A DNA stretch of 50,301 bases, taken from Bacteroidales bacterium Bact_22 (GTDB taxonomy: Bacteria > Bacteroidota > Bacteroidia > Bacteroidales > F082). The translations under genes were made by a program, and so were the position numbers. Positions 1 through 7,711 of the stretch are shown in pieces; within the stretch, counting starts at the first letter, position 1, and the number at the start of each line of letters is the position of its first letter. The DNA is taken from contig LUZN01000006.1 in assembly GCA_001603665.1 (NCBI GenBank), positions 1 through 50,301 of the forward strand, given 5' to 3'. The notes under the pieces were generated by a model, which worked only from the letters and a program-made list of their open reading frames with translations, was not told the DNA's origin and did no database searches.

Positions 1-62
1 GTTGAAATTAAGTTAATATTAAATTTGTTAATTTTCGCTTATTAGCTTGTGTTAAAAACGGG

Positions 63-70
63 CAAAGGTA
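63..70 (-). promoter_or_regulatory. Possible -7 promoter box reading out of the window
   Basis: The minus strand reads TACCTTTG, matching the Bacteroidota -7 consensus TAnnTTTG. It lies downstream of the protease gene in an AT-rich 121 bp stretch with no gene, and would drive a gene to the left of the window. I see no well-spaced TTG -33 element, so this is weak. Confidence 0.3.
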
Positions 71-121
71 CATATTTTTTCTATACGCTCAGCCTTTTTT
101 TTCGATTTTTTTTAAAAAAAA

Positions 122-1717
122 TCAATCCATTCCAAGAATCCTATTGTATTCTTTCTTAGAATTCAGCACTTCAACAGCTTTCTCAACCATCTTGTCTTCA
201 GCCATCACGACACGATAAAACTTATCGACATTCCACAGATCCTGAGCTATCATCGCCTTGATTCTCAGCTTAATCCACATCTCCGAACGGTCAAACTGCT
301 CATCATCCCATTTCACATCTTTTTCCGAAGCAAGCTTCTTGAAATCGTCCAGCATCGCCTTATCGACATTGAAATTTTTATTGAATTTCTCAAAATCGGG
401 ATATTTTTTGTTGAGTTCTTCCCTGTTTTGCAAAACGAAATCGATGCAATAGGAGTTAAACACCGTTTTTCTTATCAAATCGGTCAAAAGTTTTGTCGAA
501 TATGAGGTGTCGGCAGGCATGAAAATGTCGGGCATGATGCCTCCGCCGCCGAAAACCGTCCTACCGCTCTTCAGCGTGTAATACCTAAGCGAATCGGCGA
601 ATTTGATGCTGTCGGCATGGTAGTATTCGCCGTGTTCCAAACGCTTTGTCATCTCCTTGAAATAGTCTTCCGAGCCCTTGTCGTAAGAACGCTGGATGCA
701 ACGCCCCGTAGGGGTGTAATAACGCGCCGTGGTAAGGCGGATCTGAGCTCCATCAGGGAGGTTAAAAGGCCTCTGCACCAAGCCTTTTCCGAAGGTACGG
801 CGACCGATGAGCACTCCTCTGTCCCAGTCCTGAATGGCACCCGACACAATCTCGCTGGCCGAAGCACTGCCTTCGTCGACGAGAACCACTAAACCTCCAT
901 CGCGGAAACTGCCGTTTTTATCGGTAAAATAATATTGCTTCTCACTCTTCAAACCCTCAGTAAACACTACCGGTTTACCGCTTCCGAGGAACTCATTTCC
1001 GAGACCAAAGGCTGTCAGAAGATAACCGCCCGAGTTGCCTCTCAAGTCGAGGATCAGCGACTGCAAACCTTGTTTTTTCAGGTCGTTCAAGGCGTTTTCA
1101 AACTCCTCCACCGACTGCTGGGCGAACTTGTCGAGTTTGATGTATCCGATCTTCTTGTCGACCATGAAATAAGTGTTGATGCTGTTCAACGGAATCTTAT
1201 CTCTAACAACCTCAAAATCAATAAGTTCCGAGTCGTCACCACGTCTTATTCCGAGTTTGACTTTTGTGCCTTTTTTGCCGCGCAGATGGGTGGTCACAAA
1301 CTCGTTGTTCACCTTCTTTCCGAAGGCGTCTTCCCCATCGATGGTCACGATGCGGTCGCCGGCCATGATGCCGACTCTCTCCGACGGGCCGCCGGGCACT
1401 GCCGAGACCACTAAAATGGTGTCGCGAAGTATCTGAAATGTCACGCCTATGCCTTCGAAGTTGCCCATCAGCTCTTCGTTGGCCTTCTGAACGTCTTTGG
1501 CGGCGATGTAGGCGCTGTGCGGGTCGAGCGATTTCAGCATCGCGATGATGGCTTCCTCAGTCAGCTTAGCCATGTCGGTGCTGTCGACATAAAAATTCTC
1601 GATGAGATACATCGTGGTAGCCAGTTTCTGCGACGTCTCCGCCGGCTTAGCCTGCTTATTCTGCGCCAAGCATAACTGACTGATTATCAGCAATATTACA
1701 AATAATATCCTTTTCAT
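122..1717 (-). CDS. ctpA: S41 family C-terminal processing peptidase
   Basis: Serine peptidase of the tail-specific (Prc/CtpA) family, which cleaves periplasmic proteins from their C-termini. Residues 1-18 form a signal peptide ending in a LCLAQ-like site, so the enzyme is exported. A PDZ domain (about 85-160, with GIGVTF and AGDRIVTIDG) precedes the S41 domain. The catalytic dyad is visible: Ser286 in GSASASEI and Lys311 in TFGKGLVQ, 25 residues apart as in the E. coli enzyme. The substrate-strand motif YYTPTGRCIQ follows. The 531 aa length is normal for Bacteroidota members. It is the last gene of a GT9-tsaC-ctpA run, starting 9 bp after tsaC ends. The family is certain; the exact substrate is unknown. 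Confidence 0.95.
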   Translation of the reverse strand: MKRILFVILLIISQLCLAQNKQAKPAETSQKLATTMYLIENFYVDSTDMAKLTEEAIIAMLKSLDPHSAYIAAKDVQKANEELMGNFEGIGVTFQILRDTILVVSAVPGGPSERVGIMAGDRIVTIDGEDAFGKKVNNEFVTTHLRGKKGTKVKLGIRRGDDSELIDFEVVRDKIPLNSINTYFMVDKKIGYIKLDKFAQQSVEEFENALNDLKKQGLQSLILDLRGNSGGYLLTAFGLGNEFLGSGKPVVFTEGLKSEKQYYFTDKNGSFRDGGLVVLVDEGSASASEIVSGAIQDWDRGVLIGRRTFGKGLVQRPFNLPDGAQIRLTTARYYTPTGRCIQRSYDKGSEDYFKEMTKRLEHGEYYHADSIKFADSLRYYTLKSGRTVFGGGGIMPDIFMPADTSYSTKLLTDLIRKTVFNSYCIDFVLQNREELNKKYPDFEKFNKNFNVDKAMLDDFKKLASEKDVKWDDEQFDRSEMWIKLRIKAMIAQDLWNVDKFYRVVMAEDKMVEKAVEVLNSKKEYNRILGMD

Positions 1718-1726
1718 GACGGGTGG

Positions 1727-2296
1727 TTAGCTTCTAACTATTTCAAATGTATTATCGTCATTGATTTTTATGATTGTCGAGGCCTTCGGCTTGACGATGA
1801 CGTCGTGATAGAGGCTGACGACATAATCGGCCGATTTCTTCATCGTTTCGGAGATGTCGATGAAGTTGGCTGGCGACGGTTCGCCGCTGAGGTTGGCCGA
1901 GGTAGAGGTAATAGGGTGACCGAGGCGGCGAATCACCTCCTTGCAGAACTCGTTGGTGGTCACACGGATGCACACGCTGCCGTCGGCAGAGAGGTTTTTA
2001 GCCAATCCTTTCGACTCTTTGTATATGATACTCAATGGGTTACAAGCTGCCTTAATCAAGTCGGCGGCTATAGGCGACGGGTTTTTGACGTAGTCCTTCA
2101 GGCGTTCGACGGAATCGACCAAGATTATCAGTCCCTTGCCTGCGGGACGATTCTTTATCTTGAAAATCTTGTCGATGGCCTTGGCGTTGGTGGCGTCGCA
2201 GCCGATTCCCCAGATGGTGTCGGTCGGATAGATGAAGACTTTGCCTTCTTGGAGCAGCTTCACACAGAGGTCGACTTCTTGTTCAAAAGTATTCAT
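1727..2296 (-). CDS. tsaC: L-threonylcarbamoyladenylate synthase (Sua5/YciO/YrdC family)
   Basis: Makes threonylcarbamoyl-AMP from threonine, bicarbonate and ATP, the first step of the t6A37 modification of ANN-decoding tRNAs in the cytoplasm. The YrdC fold is recognisable from the N-terminal YPTDTIWGIGCDA motif (about 22-34), the following KIKNRPAGKGLIILV segment and the late STSANLSGEPSP motif. At 189 aa it is the short single-domain TsaC form without the Sua5 C-terminal domain. The start ATG overlaps the stop of the upstream glycosyltransferase by 4 bp (ATGA), implying translational coupling. YciO-like paralogues of unknown role share the fold, so the symbol is likely rather than proven. 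Confidence 0.9.
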   Translation of the reverse strand: MNTFEQEVDLCVKLLQEGKVFIYPTDTIWGIGCDATNAKAIDKIFKIKNRPAGKGLIILVDSVERLKDYVKNPSPIAADLIKAACNPLSIIYKESKGLAKNLSADGSVCIRVTTNEFCKEVIRRLGHPITSTSANLSGEPSPANFIDISETMKKSADYVVSLYHDVIVKPKASTIIKINDDNTFEIVRS

Positions 2297-3279
2297 AATC
2301 TATCTGTAAGTTCTTTAATATCAATGAAATAGGCGCAGTTAAAATGCTCTTTCGGACATGCTTTATAGCCATGCAAGCCGCACGGACGGCATTTCAGGTT
2401 ACGGTTCTCCTCAACCACTACCGAGTCTTCCGAGAGCGGACCGAATCCGAAGTCGGCCACCGTCGAGCAGAAGATTGCCGTCGTCGGGGCGTTCTGCGAG
2501 CTGGCGAGATGCATAGGCGACGAGTCGCACACGTAGTTCATCTTCGCATCCTTCATCAGAGCGGCAGATTCAAGGAGATTCAACTGTCCGGCCAGACTCT
2601 CGATCTGCTTCTCAGGCACGTTGGCGATGATGCGGTCGCAAAGCGCGATATCGTCTCTTCCGCCAAGGAGATACACCTTCAGATCCTCCGGGACCTGCTG
2701 TAAAAACTGCTCCCAACGGTCTTCCGGAAACTGCTTGGTAAACCACAGCGAGCACGGCGCCACGCAGATGTACGGCTCGGCCTTGTAATGCTTCACCTTT
2801 TCAAAGATCTCTTCACAAGGATATAACGCCGGGCGCATGGCTTTATTGTCGGTGAGATGCCCGATAAGCCTCTGGTTACGGTCGACTTCATGCACTCCCT
2901 TCACCCCTATCTCGTGCTTGATTCTATGAGTGAAGAAACAGCTGAACGGGTTTTTGTTGAATCCCGAGGTCTCCTTCGCCTTGCCGAATGCGGTGATGAA
3001 ACCTGTGGCGGCATAACGCTGGATGTTGGCAATCAAGTCGTAGCGCTCTTTGCGGATCTGACGCCAAATTGAAAGGAGGTTGCGGTATTTGTGATGTTTC
3101 TTGTCCCAAGCATACACCTTATTTATATAGGGATGATTTTCAAAGAGGTTCTCGTAGCCCTTCTTAATCATCATATCTATCTGACTATCAGGGAAATATG
3201 CATGAAGCTTCTCTGCAACGGCCGTCGCGAGAATCACATCGCCAATGGAAGCAGTCTGGATAACAAGAAATTTCTTCAT
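2293..3279 (-). CDS. Glycosyltransferase family 9 (heptosyltransferase-like)
   Basis: A GT9 (GT-B fold) enzyme of the ADP-heptose:LPS heptosyltransferase type, which adds sugars to the LPS core on the inner membrane's cytoplasmic face. Seen: the N-terminal FLVIQTASIGDVILATA segment typical of the family, a mid-protein ICVAPCSLWFTKQFPEDRW segment, the LLGGRDD strand, and CDSSPMHLASSQNAPTTAIF, where family members have a DSGPMHLA-like acceptor/donor loop. The C-terminal CRPCGLHGYKACP stretch is cysteine rich. I place the start at 3279 (MKKFLVIQ) because an in-frame ATG 15 bp upstream only adds MFLCI. It overlaps tsaC by 4 bp. The sugar and acceptor cannot be read from sequence. Confidence 0.88.
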   Translation of the reverse strand: MKKFLVIQTASIGDVILATAVAEKLHAYFPDSQIDMMIKKGYENLFENHPYINKVYAWDKKHHKYRNLLSIWRQIRKERYDLIANIQRYAATGFITAFGKAKETSGFNKNPFSCFFTHRIKHEIGVKGVHEVDRNQRLIGHLTDNKAMRPALYPCEEIFEKVKHYKAEPYICVAPCSLWFTKQFPEDRWEQFLQQVPEDLKVYLLGGRDDIALCDRIIANVPEKQIESLAGQLNLLESAALMKDAKMNYVCDSSPMHLASSQNAPTTAIFCSTVADFGFGPLSEDSVVVEENRNLKCRPCGLHGYKACPKEHFNCAYFIDIKELTDRL

Positions 3280-3298
3280 AATACACAAAAACAAACTA

Positions 3299-3306
3299 CA
3301 AAGATA
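3299..3306 (-). promoter_or_regulatory. -7 promoter box for the GT9-tsaC-ctpA run
   Basis: TATCTTTG on the minus strand, 20 bp upstream of the GT9 start codon, matches the Bacteroidota -7 consensus. No clear TTG at the -33 position. The spacing to the ATG fits a short leader. Confidence 0.5.
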
Positions 3307-3381
3307 CTAAATAATTTTTAATTATGTGTCTATTATTTTTATGCTAAACTTTTAAACTATTAAACTTTTAAACTAATTTCG

Positions 3382-3389
3382 TATTTTTG
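3382..3389 (+). promoter_or_regulatory. -7 promoter box for the vWA-like gene
   Basis: TATTTTTG on the plus strand, 17 bp upstream of the start at 3407, matches TAnnTTTG. It lies just after an AT-rich stretch made of TTTAAACTA-like repeats (about 3349-3375). No good -33 TTG is seen. Confidence 0.5.
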
Positions 3390-3406
3390 CAAAAATTTTC
3401 ATCACC

Positions 3407-5347
3407 ATGTGGTCGGTAGTTTTTGCTTTGGCAATCGGTGCAGTTTACGCTTCGCTGCTGTATCTTTTCTCGAAGAAATACGGCAGAGGACTGACCGTTT
3501 TGCTTTTTGCCCTGCGAACCATTGTCGTCGCCACCGTGGTGATGCTTTTCGTCAACCCTTACATCAAGCAGAGAACTTACAAAATCGAACAGCCGATTAT
3601 AGTTTTGGCTCAAGACAATTCCGAATCAATTATTTTAAATAAAGATTCTGTATTTTACAAAACGAAATATCCGGAACTGGTTGATTCTATAGCAACAGCG
3701 TTAGAGAAAGATTACGATGTTGAGATGTTATCATTTGGTAATCAATACACTAACATCAGCGCCGCCCTCTCCACCATTTCCCGTCAGTTCTACAAAAAGA
3801 ACGTCGGCGCCGTCCTGCTTCTTTCGGATGGCATCGTAAACCAAGGGGTTAATCCTGAGTTGAGCATCGAGAACTATCCGTTCCCGATATATGCGGTCAC
3901 GCTCGGCGACACCGTGGCGTATCCCGGCATGACCATCAAGGATGTGCGCTACAACAAGACGGTGCAGGCCAATATGCTGTTTCCGCTTCGCGTGACCGCC
4001 AACGCGACCAATTTCAAGGGTTCCGACATGAACGTCATCGTGAAGATGGACGGCGCCGAGGTCGAAAACATCAGTGTCCCCGTGACCTCCAACCGATTCT
4101 CGAAAACCTTTGATTTCAATATCGATTCGGGCGATGAGGGAACGAAAAACGTCGAAATAATCGTTGGTGATAAAACGCGACGTGTTTTCATCAATGTCAC
4201 CGACAAAAAATATCGGGTCCTTTGCGTCGCCGGCGCGCCGCATCCCGACATCGCCGCAATAAAATCGGCTCTTGACGACCATTTTGAATTCGAGGTACGC
4301 TACGACGATAACGTTGATGATTGGAATCTATACGATTTAGTTATAGTTCATCAGTTTGCATGGACGCAGCACGCCACGTCCTTACCATCGTTTGTTTTCG
4401 TCGGTACTGCCACCGATTTCGACGCGTTCAACGAATCGCAAAAAATCGTTTCGATCAACCGTGGCGCGGCAAACACCAACCTCGATGTGAGAGGCCGTTT
4501 CAACAATAGTTTCAGACTTTTCACCATCAATTCCGACATCAAAAATGAATTAAAATCGTATCCGCCATTGGCATTGCCGCATTGCGAGATCGCCTTCAAC
4601 GCTCATCACGACGACGTTCTATTCATGAATATCATGGACTTGGAGACTCCCAACCCGCTCCTCGCATTTGCCAACGACACTGAAGGCAACAAACACGCTT
4701 TCCTTTTTGGAACAGGCTGCTGGCGCTGGAAACTCTACGAGTATTTCCATCATCACAACAACGACGGATTCAACGAACTTTTCAGCAAAACGGTGAAATA
4801 TCTCCTTACCGAAAAGAATAAAGAACTGACTATCAACCACAAAGAGAGTTATCTGAGCACCGAGAACATCAGCATATCGGCAGAATTACGCAACCCGAGC
4901 CGCGAACTGATAAACGAGCCGGATCTGCATATTTCCATCAACAATGCGTACGATTACGTGTTTTCGAAAGGCGATAACAATTATAACCTGAATATCGGCA
5001 TGTTGCCCGAAGGCATTTACAACTACCGTGCCCATACCACGTTTGGAGGCGTCGAATACAACGCCAGCGGCACCTTCACAGTGGAATCGCTCGGCGTGGA
5101 AGCCCAGGACCTCACCGCCGACATCGAACGGATGCGCTCGTTGGCAACGCAGACAGGTGGCCATCATTACCATGTCACTGATATTCAGAAAGTTATAAAC
5201 GATCTTGAGAATGACGAGCGCATCACTTCCATCGCCCGCGAAGAGACGCGCTACGACGACTTGATCAACATTAAGTGGTTGTTTTTCAGTGTTTTAGGAA
5301 TAATAGCAATTGAATGGGTGCTGAGGAAGATGTTTGGGGTTTATTAG
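3407..5347 (+). CDS. vWA-like membrane protein, Bacteroidota type
   Basis: Integral membrane protein with two N-terminal membrane segments (about 3-20 and 31-50) and one C-terminal segment (about 622-641), leaving a large soluble region probably in the periplasm. Residues 70-74 read DNSES, which fits the DxSxS metal-ion-dependent adhesion site of von Willebrand factor A domains, followed by ISAALSTISRQF and VLLLSDGIVNQG as in vWA folds. The region from about 270 (RVLCVAGAPHPDIAAIKSAL) resembles the GATase1-like domain often paired with vWA in this phylum. No catalytic function is evident. These proteins are commonly annotated only as vWA-containing. It is followed 60 bp later by slyD. Domain assignment is fairly sure; function is unknown. 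Confidence 0.75.
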   Translation: MWSVVFALAIGAVYASLLYLFSKKYGRGLTVLLFALRTIVVATVVMLFVNPYIKQRTYKIEQPIIVLAQDNSESIILNKDSVFYKTKYPELVDSIATALEKDYDVEMLSFGNQYTNISAALSTISRQFYKKNVGAVLLLSDGIVNQGVNPELSIENYPFPIYAVTLGDTVAYPGMTIKDVRYNKTVQANMLFPLRVTANATNFKGSDMNVIVKMDGAEVENISVPVTSNRFSKTFDFNIDSGDEGTKNVEIIVGDKTRRVFINVTDKKYRVLCVAGAPHPDIAAIKSALDDHFEFEVRYDDNVDDWNLYDLVIVHQFAWTQHATSLPSFVFVGTATDFDAFNESQKIVSINRGAANTNLDVRGRFNNSFRLFTINSDIKNELKSYPPLALPHCEIAFNAHHDDVLFMNIMDLETPNPLLAFANDTEGNKHAFLFGTGCWRWKLYEYFHHHNNDGFNELFSKTVKYLLTEKNKELTINHKESYLSTENISISAELRNPSRELINEPDLHISINNAYDYVFSKGDNNYNLNIGMLPEGIYNYRAHTTFGGVEYNASGTFTVESLGVEAQDLTADIERMRSLATQTGGHHYHVTDIQKVINDLENDERITSIAREETRYDDLINIKWLFFSVLGIIAIEWVLRKMFGVY

Positions 5348-5379
5348 TTTACATAGTTTAATAGTTTACATAGTTTAAT
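5346..5379 (+). repeat. Two perfect tandem copies of a 17 bp AT-rich unit
   Basis: AGTTTACATAGTTTAAT occurs at 5346-5362 and again at 5363-5379, starting inside the stop region of the vWA-like gene and filling the gap before slyD. Related TTTAAACTA/GTTTACTG strings lie at about 3349-3375 and 37664-37693. Confidence 0.85.
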
Positions 5380-5407
5380 AGATTAATGGAATTATAAATA
5401 TTTAAAG

Positions 5408-5947
5408 ATGAAAGTAGCAAATAACACTGTTGTAACGTTGACTTATACGTTGCACAACGACACAAAAGAAGGCGCGGTCATCGACCAGGCCACCAAGGAT
5501 CATCCGCTCGAAGGCATCTTCGGTCACGGCATGTTCTTACCACGCTTTGAGGAATCACTGCAAGGCCTCGAGCCGGGCGACACATTCGGTTTCCACCTCA
5601 CCCCTGCCGAAGGCTACGGCGAGCGCAACGAGGAGATGGTCTACACCGTGAAGAAAGACATGTTTCTCGACGAAAAAGGCAATCTCAGCGAGCATTGCAA
5701 AGAAGGCAACACCCTTCAGTTTAACATCGGCGACGGCAACATAGTGCCGGGAACCATTAAAAAGGTTAGCATTGAAACAGTCGTTATCGACTTCAACCAT
5801 CAGCTGGCAGGCGTGCCGCTCTATTTCGAAGGCGAGATTCTTGCAGTGCGCGAGCTCAAAGAGGAAGACTTCGGCGGAGGTTGCGGTCACTGCAGCGGGA
5901 GCTGCGACAACGGCAGTTGCGATTCCGGTTGCGAAGGCTGCAAATAA
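5408..5947 (+). CDS. slyD: FKBP-type peptidyl-prolyl isomerase, SlyD-like
   Basis: Cytoplasmic prolyl isomerase/chaperone of the SlyD family. The FKBP half is seen at VTLTYTLHND and PLEGIFGHGMFLPRFEESL (about 8-55), with the IF (insert-in-flap) chaperone domain in the middle (about 75-125) and the FKBP return strand near HQLAGVPLYFEGEI (about 134-147). The tail after residue 157 is rich in Cys, Gly and His (GGGCGHCSGSCDNG and onward), like the metal-binding tail of E. coli SlyD that delivers nickel. A tail of this type suggests zinc or nickel binding, but the metal is an inference. The 179 aa length is normal. A strong hairpin terminator follows immediately. Confidence 0.92.
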   Translation: MKVANNTVVTLTYTLHNDTKEGAVIDQATKDHPLEGIFGHGMFLPRFEESLQGLEPGDTFGFHLTPAEGYGERNEEMVYTVKKDMFLDEKGNLSEHCKEGNTLQFNIGDGNIVPGTIKKVSIETVVIDFNHQLAGVPLYFEGEILAVRELKEEDFGGGCGHCSGSCDNGSCDSGCEGCK

Positions 5948-5951
5948 AAAC

Positions 5952-5983
5952 AAAAAAAGCTGAGTCGATGACTCAGCTTTTTT
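5952..5983. terminator. Bidirectional intrinsic terminator
   Basis: A perfect 9 bp stem AGCTGAGTC/GACTCAGCT with a 3-base loop (5958-5978) is preceded by a run of A and followed by a run of T, so it works as an intrinsic terminator on both strands. It lies between convergent slyD and the outer-membrane protein gene. Confidence 0.93.
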
Positions 5984-6002
5984 ATTCATATCTTCTAACA
6001 GA

Positions 6003-6671
6003 TTAGAATGTGTAGAAGAAACCAATTTCAATAGCGGTTGGCTCGTTGACACCAAAACCAATCTCGTTGGTCTTCTGTGTTGCTGTAACACCGTCCTGTT
6101 CCTGTTTCACCTTTGTTGTGTTGAAACCGAGTTCAAGGATGTTAAGAGCGCAGTTCATTGAAATGTTGTCGGTGAGCTGATAAGCCATACCTGGGACGAT
6201 ACCGAAGCCGAGTTCAGTTGTCTTTGCACCTTCAACTTCGAGTGATGTGCCATCCTGTTCGAATTTAGCTTTCGGTTTTGCCATTAAGTAAGAAACTCTT
6301 GCATCTGCATAGAATTTGAAGTTGTCAACTTCTGCGAAAACATAACGGAAGTAAGGAGCGAAACCGATTGTGGTTGTCTTAACTGTTTCTGTAGCAGCTG
6401 GATCATAGGTGTAATCCTTCTGAGTAGCTTTGCCAAAACCAAAGCCGAGCTGGAGACCGACGCCCATGTTGTCATTGAACATGAAGCCAGCTTCTGGAGC
6501 AAATACGAATGTGAAAGTCTTTGGCTGATCCTGTTCAACTGACATGCCGTTACCTTCAACTTTGTCTTTACCGTTCTGCATGTTCATGCCGAGGCTACCG
6601 CCAACGTACAACTGAGCTGATGCGAACATTGTTGCTGCTACGAAAGCAATTGTGATAAATAATTTTTTCAT
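6003..6671 (-). CDS. Outer-membrane beta-barrel protein (222 aa)
   Basis: Exported protein: residues 1-19 form a signal peptide (MKKLFITIAFVAATMFASA) with cleavage before QLYVGG. The mature part consists of alternating amphipathic strands (MGVGLQLGFGFGKA, FAPYFRYVFAEV, FGIVPGMAYQLTD) and ends in IEIGFFYTF, with the terminal aromatic residue that serves as an outer-membrane assembly signal. The pattern fits small 8-strand barrels of the OmpX/porin-like Bacteroidota type. No specific ligand or function can be read. The next gene upstream encodes a similar class of protein but has its own promoter box, so the two are probably separate units. Confidence 0.85.
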   Translation of the reverse strand: MKKLFITIAFVAATMFASAQLYVGGSLGMNMQNGKDKVEGNGMSVEQDQPKTFTFVFAPEAGFMFNDNMGVGLQLGFGFGKATQKDYTYDPAATETVKTTTIGFAPYFRYVFAEVDNFKFYADARVSYLMAKPKAKFEQDGTSLEVEGAKTTELGFGIVPGMAYQLTDNISMNCALNILELGFNTTKVKQEQDGVTATQKTNEIGFGVNEPTAIEIGFFYTF

Positions 6672-6730
6672 TTTTTGTAATAATTTTAATTACGCCTACT
6701 CTTTATGAGATTTTCGGCATCCTCTCTTTT

Positions 6731-6780
6731 ATTAAATTTAAAATTTAAAAATTCAAAATTTAAAATTAAGATTCAAAATT
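6731..6780. repeat. AT-rich AATTCAAAATTTAAAATT-type repeat
   Basis: Imperfect iterations of AATTTAAAATT and ATTCAAAATTTAAAATT fill the gap upstream of the 222 aa barrel gene. The same word family recurs at 21044-21085 and about 45820-45841, always just upstream of a start codon, so it is a dispersed intergenic repeat rather than random AT richness. Confidence 0.7.
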
Positions 6781-6805
6781 ATACTTTCAAATTCATTAAT
6801 CGTTG

Positions 6806-6813
6806 CAAAGATA
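6806..6813 (-). promoter_or_regulatory. -7 promoter box for the 222 aa barrel gene
   Basis: TATCTTTG on the minus strand, about 135 bp upstream of the start at 6671, in a 218 bp gap with no gene. If used, the leader contains the AT-rich repeat. No spaced TTG -33 box is clear. Confidence 0.4.
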
Positions 6814-6889
6814 TGCATTATATCTATAACTGCGACATTTTTTTATCAACATCAAAAATAGTTATCAACATCAAAAACCGCCGAAACAA

Positions 6890-7648
6890 TTAGAAGTGAT
6901 AACCTACTCTCAAGACCAGTTCTGATGATTTTAAATTTTTCTTTCCTTTGAACGGCTCGTCATTTGCCACAGCGCCGATCTTTGTTGTACCTGTACCCTC
7001 GACCTTTGCACTTCCCAGTGAATAGTAGTCAAGAACAACACTCATGCGATTCCACATCAGCACACCAGCACCGAATTTAAATGCAAATGTTGTTGCCGAT
7101 TTATAATCAACGGTTTCAGTCACATCATCCATCAAATTGTCGTCATACTTATACTCTTCTTTAAAATCTGAAATGAGTCGGAAGTTTGGACCTGTTGCCG
7201 CTTCTGCGTAGAAAGTGAAATTCTTATCGCGATTTGCGGTATAATTGACACCTATATAAAGCGGTATATTCATCACAACAGGTAGTTTGTATGAATACGA
7301 TGCGCCCGGAGTCTCTTCAATTTCATCTTTCCAATCATCGAAACAGTCTTTAATCTCAGATTTGTTCAAGTTGGCGAAATAATCGCAACCCGCCAAGATT
7401 CCGAATCCTTTAGGAAGATGGAATGTAACATCCAGACCGAGACCTCCGCCATATTCGGCATAGCCCTGACGGCCTTCTTCCGATAACATCGCGTAATCAC
7501 GAGTATCGTAATTCTTAATTCTGTCGCCGGCTCCAAGGTCGCCCATTGGAACAGCACCATTTAAATAGACTGCAAAATCAACTGTTTTTTGACCAAAAGC
7601 GATGACGCTTAAAAGCATTAAAAATGTTACAAAAGAAAACCTTTTCAT
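6890..7648 (-). CDS. Outer-membrane beta-barrel protein (252 aa)
   Basis: Exported barrel protein. I place the start at 7648 (MKRFSFVTFLMLLSVIAFGQ), which is a clean signal peptide; the upstream in-frame extension of 12 residues has no signal-peptide character. The mature chain has glycine-rich amphipathic strands (YGGGLGLDVTFHLPKGFGIL, FKFGAGVLMWNRMSVVLDYY) and ends in LVLRVGYHF, an aromatic-terminated final strand typical of outer-membrane proteins. It resembles PorT/OmpW-like barrels found across Bacteroidota. Function is not readable from sequence. A TAACTTTG -7 box lies 24 bp upstream. Confidence 0.83.
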   Translation of the reverse strand: MKRFSFVTFLMLLSVIAFGQKTVDFAVYLNGAVPMGDLGAGDRIKNYDTRDYAMLSEEGRQGYAEYGGGLGLDVTFHLPKGFGILAGCDYFANLNKSEIKDCFDDWKDEIEETPGASYSYKLPVVMNIPLYIGVNYTANRDKNFTFYAEAATGPNFRLISDFKEEYKYDDNLMDDVTETVDYKSATTFAFKFGAGVLMWNRMSVVLDYYSLGSAKVEGTGTTKIGAVANDEPFKGKKNLKSSELVLRVGYHF

Positions 7649-7671
7649 AGTTACGTTTTTTATTATCGTCG

Positions 7672-7679
7672 CAAAGTTA
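7672..7679 (-). promoter_or_regulatory. -7 promoter box for the 252 aa barrel gene
   Basis: TAACTTTG on the minus strand matches TAnnTTTG and lies 24 bp upstream of the start at 7648, supporting that start. It sits in the short gap after glgB. No clear -33 TTG. Confidence 0.5.
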
Positions 7680-7711
7680 AACAATATTTTTATACGTTCG
7701 ACATTTATTTT

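Noticed and set aside
688-722. CGCCCCGTAGGGG as another palindromic repeat
   Set aside because: It is in the conserved YYTPTGRCIQ segment of S41 peptidases, so the sequence is explained by the protein; the arms do not match the repeat family.
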